Of a stretch of DNA of 41,491 bases, positions 24,132 to 33,816 are shown piece after piece (position 1 is the first letter of the stretch; each line of letters begins with the position of its first letter). Under the pieces are notes generated by a model, which worked only from the letters and a program-made list of their open reading frames with translations, was not told where the DNA came from and made no database searches. The DNA comes from Zymomonas sp. (GTDB lineage Bacteria; Pseudomonadota; Alphaproteobacteria; Sphingomonadales; Sphingomonadaceae). Made by a program: the position numbers and the translations under genes. The stretch is taken from NCBI GenBank assembly GCA_027489105.1, contig JAIYAJ010000545.1, positions 1 to 41,491 on the forward strand. Reading direction: 5' to 3'.

Positions 24132-25067
24132 ATGTCCGACGAACGCCGCCTGATCGACGCGCTCCGCCCTCTTGCCAGCCATCCCGCCGCGCGAGATCTT
24201 GCTGACGACGCCGCCGTCCTGCCCGCGCCGTTCGGCCGCGATCTGGTGCTGACCCACGACATGCTGGTCGAAGGCGTCCATTATCTCGCCACCGATCCGC
24301 CGGGTGACGTCGCCTGGAAGTTGCTCGCCGTGAATCTCTCCGATCTGGCCGCGAAGGGCGCGGAGCCCCTGGGCGTGCTCATGGGCTATGGTCTGACCGG
24401 CAGCAGCGATTGGGATGCGGCCTTCGTCGAAGGGCTCGGCCGGGCGATCGCCCATTTCGAGGTTCCGCTGCTCGGGGGCGATACCGTCGCCCAGCCGGCG
24501 GGCTCGGCGCGGGTGCTGGGCCTGACCGCGATCGGCCAGGCACCGCCCGGCGGCAGCCCCGACCGGCGCGGCGCCAGGGCCGGCGATCTGTTATTCGCCA
24601 CCGGTCCGATCGGCGATGCCGGGCTCGGCCTGCGCATCGCACTGGGCGAGATCGAGGGCCCCCGGCGCCTGCTCAAGGCCTATCGCCTGCCGATGCCGCG
24701 CCTCGCCGAGGGGCGGGCGCTGGCGCCGCTCGCCCATGCCATGGCGGACATATCCGACGGGCTGCTGATCGACGCGTCCCGCATCGCGAGCGCCTCCGGC
24801 CTCGCGGTCGAGATCGACCTCGACCGGATTCCGTTGTCGCCGGACCTGCGCGGCCTTGGCGAGGACCGCGCGGCGCGCCTGTCTGCGGCGACCGCCGGCG
24901 ATGACTATCAGCTTCTGGCGGCCATCCCCCCCGGGCATCGCGAAGCCGCATCCGCCTACGCCGTCGAGATCGGTCGCTTCACTGCGGGCTCGGGGCTGAG
25001 CCTGCGCGACGCCGATGGCGTTGTCCCGTCCCCGGCGCGTCTCGGTTTCGAACATCGGGCCGACTGA
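24132..25067 (+). CDS. thiL: thiamine-monophosphate kinase
   Basis: ThiL phosphorylates thiamine monophosphate to thiamine diphosphate, the active cofactor. The 311-residue enzyme belongs to the PurM/SelD ATP-binding superfamily. DDAAVLPAPFGRDLVLTHDM, VEGVHYL and DVAWKLLAVNLSDLAAKGAEP (Mg-binding Asp and Asn) identify it, followed by LGGDTVAQPAG, DISDGLLIDASRIA and AGDDYQLLA. It is preceded by nusB and the exporter on the same strand, and a 205-nt gap separates it from hppA. Confidence 0.95.
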   Translation: MSDERRLIDALRPLASHPAARDLADDAAVLPAPFGRDLVLTHDMLVEGVHYLATDPPGDVAWKLLAVNLSDLAAKGAEPLGVLMGYGLTGSSDWDAAFVEGLGRAIAHFEVPLLGGDTVAQPAGSARVLGLTAIGQAPPGGSPDRRGARAGDLLFATGPIGDAGLGLRIALGEIEGPRRLLKAYRLPMPRLAEGRALAPLAHAMADISDGLLIDASRIASASGLAVEIDLDRIPLSPDLRGLGEDRAARLSAATAGDDYQLLAAIPPGHREAASAYAVEIGRFTAGSGLSLRDADGVVPSPARLGFEHRAD

Positions 25068-25107
25068 TCTCAGGCTTGTCCTGATCGATTTGCGAATGTG
25101 CTTTGCG

Positions 25108-25128
25108 CAATTGTCATTTCAACAATTG
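25108..25128. promoter_or_regulatory. inverted repeat in the hppA upstream region
   Basis: CAATTGT at 25108-25114 and ACAATTG at 25122-25128 are perfectly complementary around 7 nt. The gap 25068-25272 is AT-rich for this genome and probably contains the hppA promoter. The repeat is operator-like, with no factor assigned. Confidence 0.35.
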
Positions 25129-25208
25129 TTTAAAGTCGATCGCCTTCCTGTCTTTGAAAAAGCTGTACTTGCGATGCGCCGACGAGGCAGACATACAAAG
25201 CAAGCCAG

Positions 25209-25249
25209 GTGTCGGGACGAAAAAGGGCAGAAAAGCGCCACCCCGACAC
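25209..25249 (+). promoter_or_regulatory. hairpin in the hppA leader
   Basis: GTGTCGGG at 25209-25216 pairs exactly with CCCGACAC at 25242-25249 around 25 nt, ending 23 nt before the hppA ATG. The loop is purine-rich. It may shape translation or RNA stability of hppA; it does not have a terminator T-tract. Confidence 0.4.
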
Positions 25250-25272
25250 TTTGAAGAGCGAAGGGAGTTGGG

Positions 25273-27372
25273 ATGCCTATAAATGAAGTCGCGATCGGCT
25301 GCGGGCTGCTCGCCATAGTCTACGGGTTATTCACGAGCCGGCAGGTGCTCGCCGCCTCCGCCGGCAATGAGAAGATGCAGGACATTGCGGCGGCCATTCA
25401 GGAGGGGGCGCAGGCCTATCTTGGCCGCCAGTACAGGACCATCGCCATCGTCGGCGTCATCGTCGCAGCGCTGGTTCTCTATTTTCTTGGGCAGATTTCC
25501 GCGATCGGCTTCGTGATCGGTGCGCTTCTTTCGGGCGTCGCCGGCTATGTCGGCATGAACATCTCGGTCCGCGCGAACGTCCGCACGGCCGAGGCGGCCC
25601 GGACCAGCTTGCAAAGCGGGCTTACCGTGGCCTTCCGCGCCGGCGCCGTGACGGGCGTGCTGGTGGCGGGCCTCGCCTTGCTCGCGATCGCGGTCTTCTA
25701 CTGGTATCTGACCGGGCCCGGCGGGCTGGCCTCCAACGATCGCATCGTGATCGACGGGCTTGTAGCGCTCGCCTTCGGCGCATCGCTCATCTCGATCTTC
25801 GCGCGTCTCGGCGGCGGCATCTTCACCAAGGCCGCCGACGTCGGCGCCGATCTGGTGGGCAAGGTCGAGGCGGGCATTCCCGAGGACGACCCCCGCAATC
25901 CTGCGACCATCGCCGACAATGTGGGCGACAATGTCGGCGACTGCGCCGGCATGGCGGCCGATCTGTTCGAAACCTATGTCGTCACCGTCGGCGCGACGAT
26001 GGTCCTCACCGCGCTTCTCGTCGCGGGCGACGCGATCTGGATCGGCAAGCTGATGTCGCTGCCGCTGCTGATCGGCGGCGTCTGCATCATCACCTCGATC
26101 ATCGGCACCTATATGGTGCGGCTGGGGGCCAGCCAGTCGATCATGGGCGCGCTGTACAAGGGGTTCTGGACCACGGCGATCCTGTCGATCCCGGCGATCT
26201 ATTTCGCGACGGCGCAGGTGCTGGGCGATCTGAACGCCCCGATCGGCGTCGCCGGGACGAGCTTCCCTGCGATCAACCTGTTCTGGTCGGCCCTGGTTGG
26301 CCTGGCGGTGACCGGGCTGCTCGTCTGGATCACCGAATATTATACCGGGACCAACTATCGCCCGGTCCGGTCGATCGCCAAGGCGTCCGAAACCGGCCAC
26401 GGCACGAACGTCATCCAAGGCCTGGCGGTGAGCCTCGAGTCGACCGCGCTGCCGACGCTCGTCATCTGCGTCGGCATCATCGTCGCCTATCAGCTCGCCG
26501 GCCTGATCGGCATCGCCTTCGCCGCCACCTCGATGCTGGCGCTGGCCGGCATGGTGGTCGCACTGGACGCCTATGGTCCGGTCACCGACAATGCCGGCGG
26601 CATCGCCGAAATGGCGGGCCTCGACGACAGCGTGCGGGTCAAGACCGACGCGCTCGATGCGGTGGGCAACACCACCAAGGCGGTCACCAAGGGCTATGCG
26701 ATCGGCTCGGCGGGTCTTGCAGCACTGGTGCTGTTCGGCGCCTACACCACCGACCTCACCCATTATTTCCCCGATCTCGAGGTCAATTTCGGGCTCGGCA
26801 ATCCCTATGTGATCGTCGGCCTGCTGCTCGGCGCGCTGTTGCCCTATGTCTTCGGCGCCTTCGGCATGACCGCCGTGGGCCGCGCCGCCGGCGCCGTGGT
26901 CGAGGAAGTCCGTGCCCAGTTCCGGGAAAATCCGGGCATCATGGCGGGGACGAGCCGGCCCAATTATGCGCGTACGGTCGATCTGGTGACCAAGGCGGCG
27001 ATCAAGGAAATGATCATCCCGTCGCTGTTGCCGGTGCTGGCCCCGATCGTCGTCTATTTCCTCATCACCCAGGTGGCGGGGCAGGCCAATGGCTTCGCCG
27101 CGCTCGGCGCTCTGCTGCTGGGCGTGATCGTCTCGGGCCTGTTCGTCGCCATCTCGATGACCTCGGGTGGTGGCGCCTGGGACAATGCCAAGAAATATAT
27201 CGAGGACGGCAACCATGGCGGCAAGGGCTCGGAAGCCCATAAGGCGGCCGTCACCGGCGACACCGTCGGCGACCCGTACAAGGACACCGCCGGGCCTGCG
27301 GTCAATCCGATGATCAAGATCACCAATATTGTGGCCCTGCTCCTGCTCGCGGCGCTCGCGCACGCGGCCTGA
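25273..27372 (+). CDS. hppA: K+-insensitive membrane-bound proton-pumping pyrophosphatase
   Basis: A 699-residue integral membrane enzyme with about 16 helices that couples pyrophosphate hydrolysis to proton export. The substrate/metal site is in [20 protein letters not shown] and [19 protein letters not shown], with further acidic blocks at [16 protein letters not shown] and [18 protein letters not shown]. The segment [13 protein letters not shown] has Lys where K+-dependent enzymes have Ala, marking the K+-independent class. The ATG at 25273 follows GAAGGGAG. A strong terminator follows. Reuse of pyrophosphate from the biosynthetic reactions of the neighbourhood is plausible but general. 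Confidence 0.97.
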   Translation: MPINEVAIGCGLLAIVYGLFTSRQVLAASAGNEKMQDIAAAIQEGAQAYLGRQYRTIAIVGVIVAALVLYFLGQISAIGFVIGALLSGVAGYVGMNISVRANVRTAEAARTSLQSGLTVAFRAGAVTGVLVAGLALLAIAVFYWYLTGPGGLASNDRIVIDGLVALAFGASLISIFARLGGGIFTKAADVGADLVGKVEAGIPEDDPRNPATIADNVGDNVGDCAGMAADLFETYVVTVGATMVLTALLVAGDAIWIGKLMSLPLLIGGVCIITSIIGTYMVRLGASQSIMGALYKGFWTTAILSIPAIYFATAQVLGDLNAPIGVAGTSFPAINLFWSALVGLAVTGLLVWITEYYTGTNYRPVRSIAKASETGHGTNVIQGLAVSLESTALPTLVICVGIIVAYQLAGLIGIAFAATSMLALAGMVVALDAYGPVTDNAGGIAEMAGLDDSVRVKTDALDAVGNTTKAVTKGYAIGSAGLAALVLFGAYTTDLTHYFPDLEVNFGLGNPYVIVGLLLGALLPYVFGAFGMTAVGRAAGAVVEEVRAQFRENPGIMAGTSRPNYARTVDLVTKAAIKEMIIPSLLPVLAPIVVYFLITQVAGQANGFAALGALLLGVIVSGLFVAISMTSGGGAWDNAKKYIEDGNHGGKGSEAHKAAVTGDTVGDPYKDTAGPAVNPMIKITNIVALLLLAALAHAA

Positions 27373-27404
27373 GCTTCGGCCACCAACCAGGCCTAGCCAG
27401 CGCT

Positions 27405-27439
27405 GGCCCGTCCGGAGCGATCCGGGCGGGCCGTTTTTT
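27405..27439 (+). terminator. rho-independent terminator of hppA
   Basis: GGCCCGTCCGG at 27405-27415 pairs with CCGGGCGGGCC at 27422-27432 (one G-U), with a 6-nt loop, followed by six T at 27434-27439. It is a textbook intrinsic terminator 32 nt after the hppA stop. The convergent small gene ends right behind it. Confidence 0.92.
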
Positions 27440-27443
27440 GCCA

Positions 27444-27698
27444 TCAGTGCGCGGGCGACTGCTTGCGGATCAGATAGCGATAGACCCCGATCAGGTTGAT
27501 CACGAACAGGACGATGTTCTGCACGCCGATCCCCTCGGCATCGGGCTTGAGAAAGCCCCAGGCGATCAGTGCCAGCGACGATGTGACGAAGATGACGAAG
27601 CCGAACCCCGTCCAGCGCCGGCCGAGATCGAGCGAGACGATCAGGGCAGCGATCGCTCCGGCGGCGGCCCCATAATATTGAAGTGCCATCGTCAGCAT
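27444..27698 (-). CDS. small membrane protein of unknown function
   Basis: An 84-residue protein with three hydrophobic helices: LQYYGAAAGAIAALIVSLDL, FGFVIFVTSSLALIAWGFL and VQNIVLFVINLIGVYRYLI, with a basic C-terminus. The pattern of small helices ending in a YR-rich interfacial segment resembles short PnuC/SemiSWEET-like or CBU_0592-type membrane proteins. No function is recognised. Start at 27698 or at the ATG three codons inside (27689). It is convergent with hppA and divergent from the large enzyme gene at 27794. Confidence 0.7.
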   Translation of the reverse strand: MLTMALQYYGAAAGAIAALIVSLDLGRRWTGFGFVIFVTSSLALIAWGFLKPDAEGIGVQNIVLFVINLIGVYRYLIRKQSPAH

Positions 27699-27793
27699 AG
27701 AGAAAGCTTTCTTTCGTCAGAGCGCGGGAGACTTGATCAACCGCCTCCGGACCGCGCCGTTCCGTGGGCGCGCGGGGCTGCGGGGTACTACGG

Positions 27794-30700
27794 ATGCACG
27801 AGAAGCCGATCTTCTATGACGCCTCCGGGCGCCGGCGCCGTCGGTTCGCGGCGGCGGTCGTGGCATTCGTTCTGCTTCTCCTGCTCTCGGCGGGTGCCTT
27901 TTTCGGTTCGATCGCCAAGGTGACGCCACAGCCGCCGCTGCCCTTCGAACTCGAGCGACCTCAGGCCGCCGCGCCGCGTCCCGGACTGGTGAAGGCGAGC
28001 GAGCGCAGGGTGCGCCGCATGTGGCGCGATTTCCGCCATCTCGTCGCCAATGGCGGCGTCCGGACGGTTCCGCCGACCTCCTATGCCTTCCACGCCCCCT
28101 GGGACGATGCCTCGACCGCCTCGCTCGCCCGCCATGTCGAGGATATCGACTGGCTGATCCCCGGCTGGATCTCGATCACCGGCCCCGACCACAAGGTGAC
28201 GAGCTTTCCCGATGCGCGCGGCAAGGCGATCATCAGCCGGGCCCATCATCGCCCCAAGCTGATGCCGATGATCCAGAACGCGCTCGACGGCGGCTGGGAT
28301 GGTCCGGGGATCGCCGCCCTGCTGCGCGATCCCCAGGCGCGCGCCACCACGCTCGATAGGGTCGCGGCGCTGCTGCGCGCCAATCAGGCGAGCGGAATCT
28401 TCTTCGATTTCGAGGAACTGCCCGCCGACGCGCACCCGGCCTATCGCGCCTTTCTCGCCGAGGCCCGCCGCCGCCTGCCGGGCATGCAGATCGCGATCGC
28501 GGTACCCGTCGCCGATCCGGCCTGGGACCTCAAGGCCTATGCCAGGGTCACCGACAAGCTGTTCCTGATGGCCTATGACGAACATTCGTTGCCGGGTGAG
28601 CCGGGGCCGATCGCCAGCCGCGCCTGGTTCGCCGATTCGGTCGCGCGCGCGGTGCGTGGCGTGCCCTCCGACCATATCGTCGTGGCGCTGGGCTCCTATG
28701 CTTATGATTTCGAGAAAGGCGGGGACGTCGTCGCCCATTCGGTCGAGGATGTGTGGCTCGCGGCGCATGATAGCGGCGTAGTCCCCCGCTTCGACCCGGT
28801 CAGCGACAACAGCAGCTTCGCCTATGTCGAGCAGGGCAAGCGGCACGATATCTGGATATTGGATGCGGCCGCGATGCACGGGCAGATCGCGACGCTGCGC
28901 ACCATGGGGCTCAACGCCGTCGCGCTGTGGCGGCTGGGGACCGAGGATCCGTCGATCTGGACGATGTTCGGCCATGCCCGCCGCTTGCCCAAGGCCAGGG
29001 CGATCGAGACCATCCCCGCCGGCACCAATGTCGACATTGAGGGGGTCGGCGAAATCCTGCGGATCGGCGCGACGCCGGTCGAGGGTCACCGGATCGTCTC
29101 GACCGACCGATCGGGCGCGATCACCGGCGTGCGCTTCGATCGCCTGCCCACGCCCTATCAGATTCAGCGCACCGGTTATCGGCCGGGGCTCGTCGCGCTG
29201 ACCTTCGACGATGGGCCGGACCCTGCCTGGACGCCGAAGATCCTCGACATATTGAAGGCGGAGAAGGCGCCGGCGACCTTCTTCATCGTCGGCGAAAATG
29301 CGCTGACGCAGCGTCCTCTGCTCGAGCGCCTCATCGCCGAGGGGCATGAGGTGGGCAGCCACACCTACACCCACCCCAATCTGGCTCAGGCGACCGCGAC
29401 CGAGACGGGGCTCGAACTCAACGCCACCCAGCGCCTGTTCCAGGCCTATACCGGGCGCTCGCTGCGCCTGTTCCGCGCGCCCTATTTCGGCGATGCGGAG
29501 CCGACCACCAGCGACGAAATCGTGCCGGTCGAAGAGGCGCAGCGGCGGGGCTATCTGTCGGTCGGCCTGCATGTCGATCCCGACGACTGGAAAAGGCCCG
29601 GGGTCGACGAGATCGTTCAGCGCACGCTGGACGGGGTCGCGGAGGCCAGCCCCGAACGCTCCGCCAACATCGTCCTGCTCCACGATGCGGGCGGCGACCG
29701 CGAGCAGACGGTCGAAGCGCTGCCGCGCATTATCGAGGGGCTGAGGGCGCGCGGCTACACTCTGGTCCCCGTCTCGGAACTGGCGGGCCTGCCGCGTGCG
29801 GCCGCCAATCCGCCGATCTCGAAGGGCGACCGCACGGCGGCCGAGATCGACCTCGCGCTGTTCAGCCTGCTCGGCTGGGCCGCGATCGCGCTCAAATGGA
29901 TTTTCCTCGTCGCCATTTCGCTCGGCATTGCGCGCGCGATCCTCTTGTCGGGCCTGGCCCTGGTGCAGGCACGGCGCGAGGCGCGCACGGTCTTCCCGCC
30001 GATCGATCCCGGACGCTTCGTCACCGTGCTGATCCCCGCGTTCAACGAGGAACGGGTGATCGAGCGGTCGGTCCGCCGGGTGCTCGACAGCCGCGACGTC
30101 ACCGTCGAGGTGATCGTCATCGACGACGGCTCGAAGGACCGGACCAGCGCGGTCGTGACCGAGGCTTTCGCCGACGATCCGCGCGTGCGCCTGCTGACGC
30201 TCGAAAATGGCGGCAAGGCACGCGCGCTCAACCGCGCGCTCGATCTCGTGCGCAGCGACATCGTCATTGCGCTCGACGCCGATACGCAGTTCGAGCCGAC
30301 GACGATCGCACGGCTTGCCCGCTGGTTCTCCGACGAGCGGCTCGGTGCTGTGGCCGGCAACGCCAAGGTCGGCAACCGGGTGAATCTGATCACGCGCTGG
30401 CAGGCGCTCGAATATGTCACTGCGCAGAATCTCGAACGCCGCGCGCTGGCTCGCCTGAACGCGATCACCGTCGTTCCGGGCGCGGTCGGCGCCTGGCGCC
30501 TCGCCGCGATCCGCGAGGTGGGCGGCTATCCGCCCGATACGCTGGCCGAGGATCAGGACCTCACCATCGCGATCCAGCGGGCTGGCTGGGCGGTTCACTA
30601 TGACCAATATGCCGTGGCCTGGACCGAGGCGCCGGAGAGCGTCCGTGCGCTCGCCAAGCAGCGCTATCGCTGGGCCTATGGCACGCTGCAATGCCTGTGG

Positions 30701-31132
30701 AAGCACCGGGCGGCGATGCGGAGCGGGCAGCCGCGTGGGCTGGCGCGGATCGGCCTGCCGCAGGCTGTGCTGTTCCAGGTGCTGCTGGCCGCGATCTCGC
30801 CGATCATCGATCTGGCGCTGCTCACCAGCCTGGCCGCGACCTGGCTCGACGTCCAGGCGCATGGCTGGGCGCAGGCGAGCACCGATGTGCAGAAGATGCT
30901 CGGCTATTGGCTGATCTTCACCCTGATCGACCTGCTCGCCGCCTTCATCGCCTTCGCGCTCGAACGGCGGGAGAAGTGGCGGCTGCTCTGGCTGCTGATC
31001 CCGCAGCGGATCGGCTATCGCCAGATCATGTATTATGTCGTGCTCAAGGCGCTCGCCCAGGCCCTGCGCGGACCGCGGGTGGGTTGGGGCAAGCTCGAAC
31101 GATCGGGTCGGGTCGCCGCCGGCAAAGAGTGA
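27794..31132 (+). CDS. trifunctional polysaccharide enzyme: GH18-like domain, NodB deacetylase and processive GT2 glycosyltransferase
   Basis: A 1112-residue membrane protein. After an N-terminal anchor (residues about 14-36), a GH18-like barrel carries SGIFFDFEELP with Asp205 and Glu207 of the D-x-E motif and the block LFLMAYDEH. A NodB/CE4 deacetylase follows from LTFDDGPD (residue 470), with HEVGSHTYTH, FRAPYFGD, DPDDW and IVLLHDAGG all intact. Two helices then lead to a GT2 domain with DDGSKD (777), DADT (828), EDQD (919) and QRYRW (956-960), the set of processive synthases. Further helices end the chain. Synthesis and modification of a beta-linked GlcNAc-type polymer is likely by analogy with PgaB/PgaC, but the product is unknown. 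ATG 27794 is preferred; a start at 27764 is possible. Confidence 0.88.
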   Translation: MHEKPIFYDASGRRRRRFAAAVVAFVLLLLLSAGAFFGSIAKVTPQPPLPFELERPQAAAPRPGLVKASERRVRRMWRDFRHLVANGGVRTVPPTSYAFHAPWDDASTASLARHVEDIDWLIPGWISITGPDHKVTSFPDARGKAIISRAHHRPKLMPMIQNALDGGWDGPGIAALLRDPQARATTLDRVAALLRANQASGIFFDFEELPADAHPAYRAFLAEARRRLPGMQIAIAVPVADPAWDLKAYARVTDKLFLMAYDEHSLPGEPGPIASRAWFADSVARAVRGVPSDHIVVALGSYAYDFEKGGDVVAHSVEDVWLAAHDSGVVPRFDPVSDNSSFAYVEQGKRHDIWILDAAAMHGQIATLRTMGLNAVALWRLGTEDPSIWTMFGHARRLPKARAIETIPAGTNVDIEGVGEILRIGATPVEGHRIVSTDRSGAITGVRFDRLPTPYQIQRTGYRPGLVALTFDDGPDPAWTPKILDILKAEKAPATFFIVGENALTQRPLLERLIAEGHEVGSHTYTHPNLAQATATETGLELNATQRLFQAYTGRSLRLFRAPYFGDAEPTTSDEIVPVEEAQRRGYLSVGLHVDPDDWKRPGVDEIVQRTLDGVAEASPERSANIVLLHDAGGDREQTVEALPRIIEGLRARGYTLVPVSELAGLPRAAANPPISKGDRTAAEIDLALFSLLGWAAIALKWIFLVAISLGIARAILLSGLALVQARREARTVFPPIDPGRFVTVLIPAFNEERVIERSVRRVLDSRDVTVEVIVIDDGSKDRTSAVVTEAFADDPRVRLLTLENGGKARALNRALDLVRSDIVIALDADTQFEPTTIARLARWFSDERLGAVAGNAKVGNRVNLITRWQALEYVTAQNLERRALARLNAITVVPGAVGAWRLAAIREVGGYPPDTLAEDQDLTIAIQRAGWAVHYDQYAVAWTEAPESVRALAKQRYRWAYGTLQCLWKHRAAMRSGQPRGLARIGLPQAVLFQVLLAAISPIIDLALLTSLAATWLDVQAHGWAQASTDVQKMLGYWLIFTLIDLLAAFIAFALERREKWRLLWLLIPQRIGYRQIMYYVVLKALAQALRGPRVGWGKLERSGRVAAGKE

Positions 31133-31229
31133 AACATGGCATTGGCAAGCGTCGCGTCGCGCGTCATGCTGCGTTCCGGGAAGGGAGCCGAAATGGCGGC
31201 TTTCCGCCGGATGCAGGGAGGAGACGGCC

Positions 31230-31520
31230 ATGGACACGTCGGAAACGCGCAAGCTTCGCGAGACGATCAACCTGCTCGGTCTGCGCGCGCAGGCGACCGT
31301 CGCGGGCATGGTCCAGCTGGCGATCGAGCTCCGCCGCGTCGGCGCACTCGACGAGGCCGCGATCGGCCGGATCAAGGATGCGATCTGCGGCGATCTGATG
31401 CTGTCCTGTCCGATCAACGTCGACCGGCGCGACTATGAAGCCTCGCTGCGCCGCCGCCTCGACGCGCTCTTCGCGGGCCGCGAGACGGTCGGCGAACAGA
31501 TGCCGAAACTGCCCGATTGA
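31230..31520 (+). CDS. small hypothetical protein (helical, unknown family)
   Basis: A 96-residue soluble protein. The start at ATG 31230 is supported by GGAGGAGA at 31217-31224. It is predicted helical, with TRKLRETINLLGLRAQATVA and MVQLAIELRRVGALDEAAIGRIKDAI as amphipathic helices and a C-terminal basic segment RRDYEASLRRRLDALF. It has one pair of cysteines (ICGDLMLSC). I do not recognise the family. Its TGA overlaps the TTG start of the next membrane protein by two bases, so it is coupled to it, and it lies 97 nt after the trifunctional enzyme. Confidence 0.65.
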   Translation: MDTSETRKLRETINLLGLRAQATVAGMVQLAIELRRVGALDEAAIGRIKDAICGDLMLSCPINVDRRDYEASLRRRLDALFAGRETVGEQMPKLPD

Positions 31521-32926
31521 TCGGTCCTGACCCGCTGGCCGACGCAGCCGGGCGTAAGGATTCGGTCGCACTGCTTCTGCTGTCCCTGCTCGGCGCGCTG
31601 ACGCAGCTGCTGGCTTTTCACTGGGGCGTCATCACCCCCGACAGCGTCGTGCAATATGGCCAGGCGCTAAGCGGCGTCTATGACGACTGGCACCCGCCGA
31701 TCACAGCCTGGATCTGGCGCCAGCTGCTCCATCTCGTACCGGGCGGCGCGCCCTTCCTGATCATGGATGTCACGCTCTATTGGGCCGCGCTGGGGCTCGT
31801 GGCACAGGGGCTGCTTCGGCGGCACGGATGGATGCCCGCCTTCGTAGTGCTCGGTCTCGGCCTTTTGCCCATTGCCTTCGGGCAGGTCGGTGCGATCCTC
31901 AAGGATCCCTTCATGGCCTGTCTCCTGCTCGCGGCGACTGCCTTGCTGGTCCACCGTGAATGGGGTGGGCCGGGCTGGTTCCGGCTGCCGGCGCTGCTGC
32001 TGATCCTGCTGGCCGGGGCGACCCGGTTCAATGCGCTGTTCGCAGCGCTGCCGCTGATGCTGCTCGCCGCCCCGCGCGGCTGGATTCGTCGTCCCGTCAC
32101 ATATGTAGCAAGCGCTACAGTCGCTGCCGGCCTGCTCGTCGCTGCCAATTGGACGCTCAACGAAGCGATGCTGCGCCCTGGCCATTCGCACCCGATCAAC
32201 TCGCTGGTCAATTTCGATCTGGCCGGCATCGTCGCCCATGGCGGCCGCAATGGCTGGCCCGGCCTCGCCGATGGAGAGGCCCGCACGCTCGTCGCGCGCT
32301 GCTACACGCCCCGGCTCTATGGCATGGCTGACGAGCAGCTGTGTGCGCGGACCGAAGAGATGATCGCCGTTCATGTCGCCACGCGGCACGAAAGCGCCGT
32401 CGCCGTCTGGCTCCGGGCGATCGCGGCATCGCCCTTCGCCTGGGTTCTGCACCGACTCGACCATCTCAACTGGAACTGGCGCTTTCTGGTGCCGTCCGTA
32501 CCCGACGATGCCGTCTATATGATGAGCGCGACTAACGAGCTCGGTCTGCGCTTCGTGCCCAACCCGCTGACCAGGGTCGTCGGGGGCGCGGCGCGGATCA
32601 TGGCGTGGACCCCGCTCGGCCGGCCGGCCACCTGGCTCGCTCTGGCGATCGGGTTGCTGATCATGGCGCCGAAGCTGCCGAGCCGTCGAATCCTCTTCGC
32701 GCTTGGCGGGTCGGCGCTGCTCTACGGGCTGGCCTATGCCGTGGTCAGCGTCGCGCCCGACCTGCGCTACAATCTCTGGACGCTGTTCGCGATCATGATC
32801 GGCGGTGCGATCGTCTTTGCCGAACGGGCGCACATAGCCGGCGATCGCTGGAAGGTCGCGCTGCTGCCGGCGATCGTGGTGATGAAGCTCGAGGTGATCG
32901 CGCTTCTCATCGGCCTGATCGGCTGA
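31517..32926 (+). CDS. polytopic membrane protein, GT-C glycosyltransferase-like
   Basis: A 469-residue protein with about ten transmembrane helices. The first periplasmic loop has FHWGVITPDSVVQYGQAL followed by DDWHPPITAWIWR. An acidic residue in the first loop (ITPDS) and the D-W-H-P-P segment are reminiscent of GT-C fold enzymes that use polyprenyl-phosphate sugars. The second motif ILKDPFMACLLLA and a long periplasmic loop between residues 220 and 300 are further features. Family assignment is weak. The start is TTG at 31517, overlapping the preceding stop. Its place after the GT2/NodB enzyme suggests a role in surface polysaccharide assembly or decoration. Confidence 0.7.
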   Translation: MIGPDPLADAAGRKDSVALLLLSLLGALTQLLAFHWGVITPDSVVQYGQALSGVYDDWHPPITAWIWRQLLHLVPGGAPFLIMDVTLYWAALGLVAQGLLRRHGWMPAFVVLGLGLLPIAFGQVGAILKDPFMACLLLAATALLVHREWGGPGWFRLPALLLILLAGATRFNALFAALPLMLLAAPRGWIRRPVTYVASATVAAGLLVAANWTLNEAMLRPGHSHPINSLVNFDLAGIVAHGGRNGWPGLADGEARTLVARCYTPRLYGMADEQLCARTEEMIAVHVATRHESAVAVWLRAIAASPFAWVLHRLDHLNWNWRFLVPSVPDDAVYMMSATNELGLRFVPNPLTRVVGGAARIMAWTPLGRPATWLALAIGLLIMAPKLPSRRILFALGGSALLYGLAYAVVSVAPDLRYNLWTLFAIMIGGAIVFAERAHIAGDRWKVALLPAIVVMKLEVIALLIGLIG

Positions 32927-32971
32927 ACCAAGACGCTTGCGGCGTAGGGCTGCGCCCGCCAAACAGGCGCC

Positions 32972-33763
32972 ATGCTCGACAGATTCTTCCGCAAGCGGGG
33001 CGGGGCGCCCGATGCCGGTATCGACCAGGCGGCGCCCGGCGAGGAGATCGTCTTTACGCCCCTCAATGCGATCGAGCGGGCGCTGGTCGCCGCCGTAGTC
33101 GATCCCGCCCGTCGCGCTGCGTTCAACCGGCTGCTGATCGATTCGACCCTTTATGCGGCGACCAACGAACTTCCCGCCATGCGCGGCACGCTGCTGATCA
33201 ACGCCGATGCGCTGATCCAGCTGCGCACTGTCCCCGCGCCCGACGGCACGATGGTGCCCGCCATCTTCACCGCGCCCGAGCGTCTGGCCGAACGCTTCGG
33301 CCGCCTGGCGAGCTTTACCGAGATGCGGGTCGAGCGGCTGTTCGAGCTGGTGTCGGCGGGTGGCGCGATCCTCAATCCCGGCCTGCCGATCAGCGTCCAC
33401 TGGACCCGCGACGACATCGCCGCCTTGCTGGGCCGTCCGATCCACCACAGCGCGGTCGACGGGGTGCAGGTCGTACTCGCCAGGCCGCGTGATGCGCCAA
33501 CTGCTCTGGTCGACGATCTGCGGGCGGCGCTCGCCGCCGATGGCCGGACGGTGGGCGCCTGGCTGGCGCTCGCGCAATGGCCAGGCCGGGCCGAGCCGTC
33601 CTGGCTGCTCGACGTGCGAAGCCATGCGGGCCGCGACGAGGTTCGCCGCCTGCTCGAACCCTGTTTCCGCCGGACCGATTTCGGCGGACGCCGTCTCGAA
33701 CTGATCTTCGGCGATCCTGCCGCCGGGCCGGGCATCGGCCTGGCGCTGCTACCCGCAGGCTGA
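32972..33763 (+). CDS. SseB family protein
   Basis: A 263-residue soluble protein resembling enhanced serine sensitivity protein SseB. The N-terminal domain begins near PLNAIERALVAAVVDPARRAAFNRLLIDSTLYA, the typical SseB N-terminal signature, followed by PAIFTAPERLAERFG and the GGAILNPGLPISVHW turn. The C-terminal half (residues about 165-263) fits the SseB C-terminal domain with SWLLDVRSHAGRDE. The biochemical role of the family is not established. It starts 45 nt after the membrane protein gene. Confidence 0.82.
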   Translation: MLDRFFRKRGGAPDAGIDQAAPGEEIVFTPLNAIERALVAAVVDPARRAAFNRLLIDSTLYAATNELPAMRGTLLINADALIQLRTVPAPDGTMVPAIFTAPERLAERFGRLASFTEMRVERLFELVSAGGAILNPGLPISVHWTRDDIAALLGRPIHHSAVDGVQVVLARPRDAPTALVDDLRAALAADGRTVGAWLALAQWPGRAEPSWLLDVRSHAGRDEVRRLLEPCFRRTDFGGRRLELIFGDPAAGPGIGLALLPAG

Positions 33764-33816
33764 GTCGCTCGTCGCGGCGGCATTGACTTCGCCGGTGCGC
33801 CGTTCTCAATCGCGCG

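Noticed and set aside
25327..27444. 705-codon minus-strand open frame opposite hppA
   Set aside because: No recognisable domain or membrane pattern, rich in Arg/Asp/His; an antisense shadow of hppA.
27788..31417. Very long open frame on the minus strand opposite the polysaccharide enzyme
   Set aside because: Its translation is dominated by Arg, Asp, Gly and Ala without any domain. It mirrors the codon structure of the well-supported plus-strand gene in high-GC DNA.
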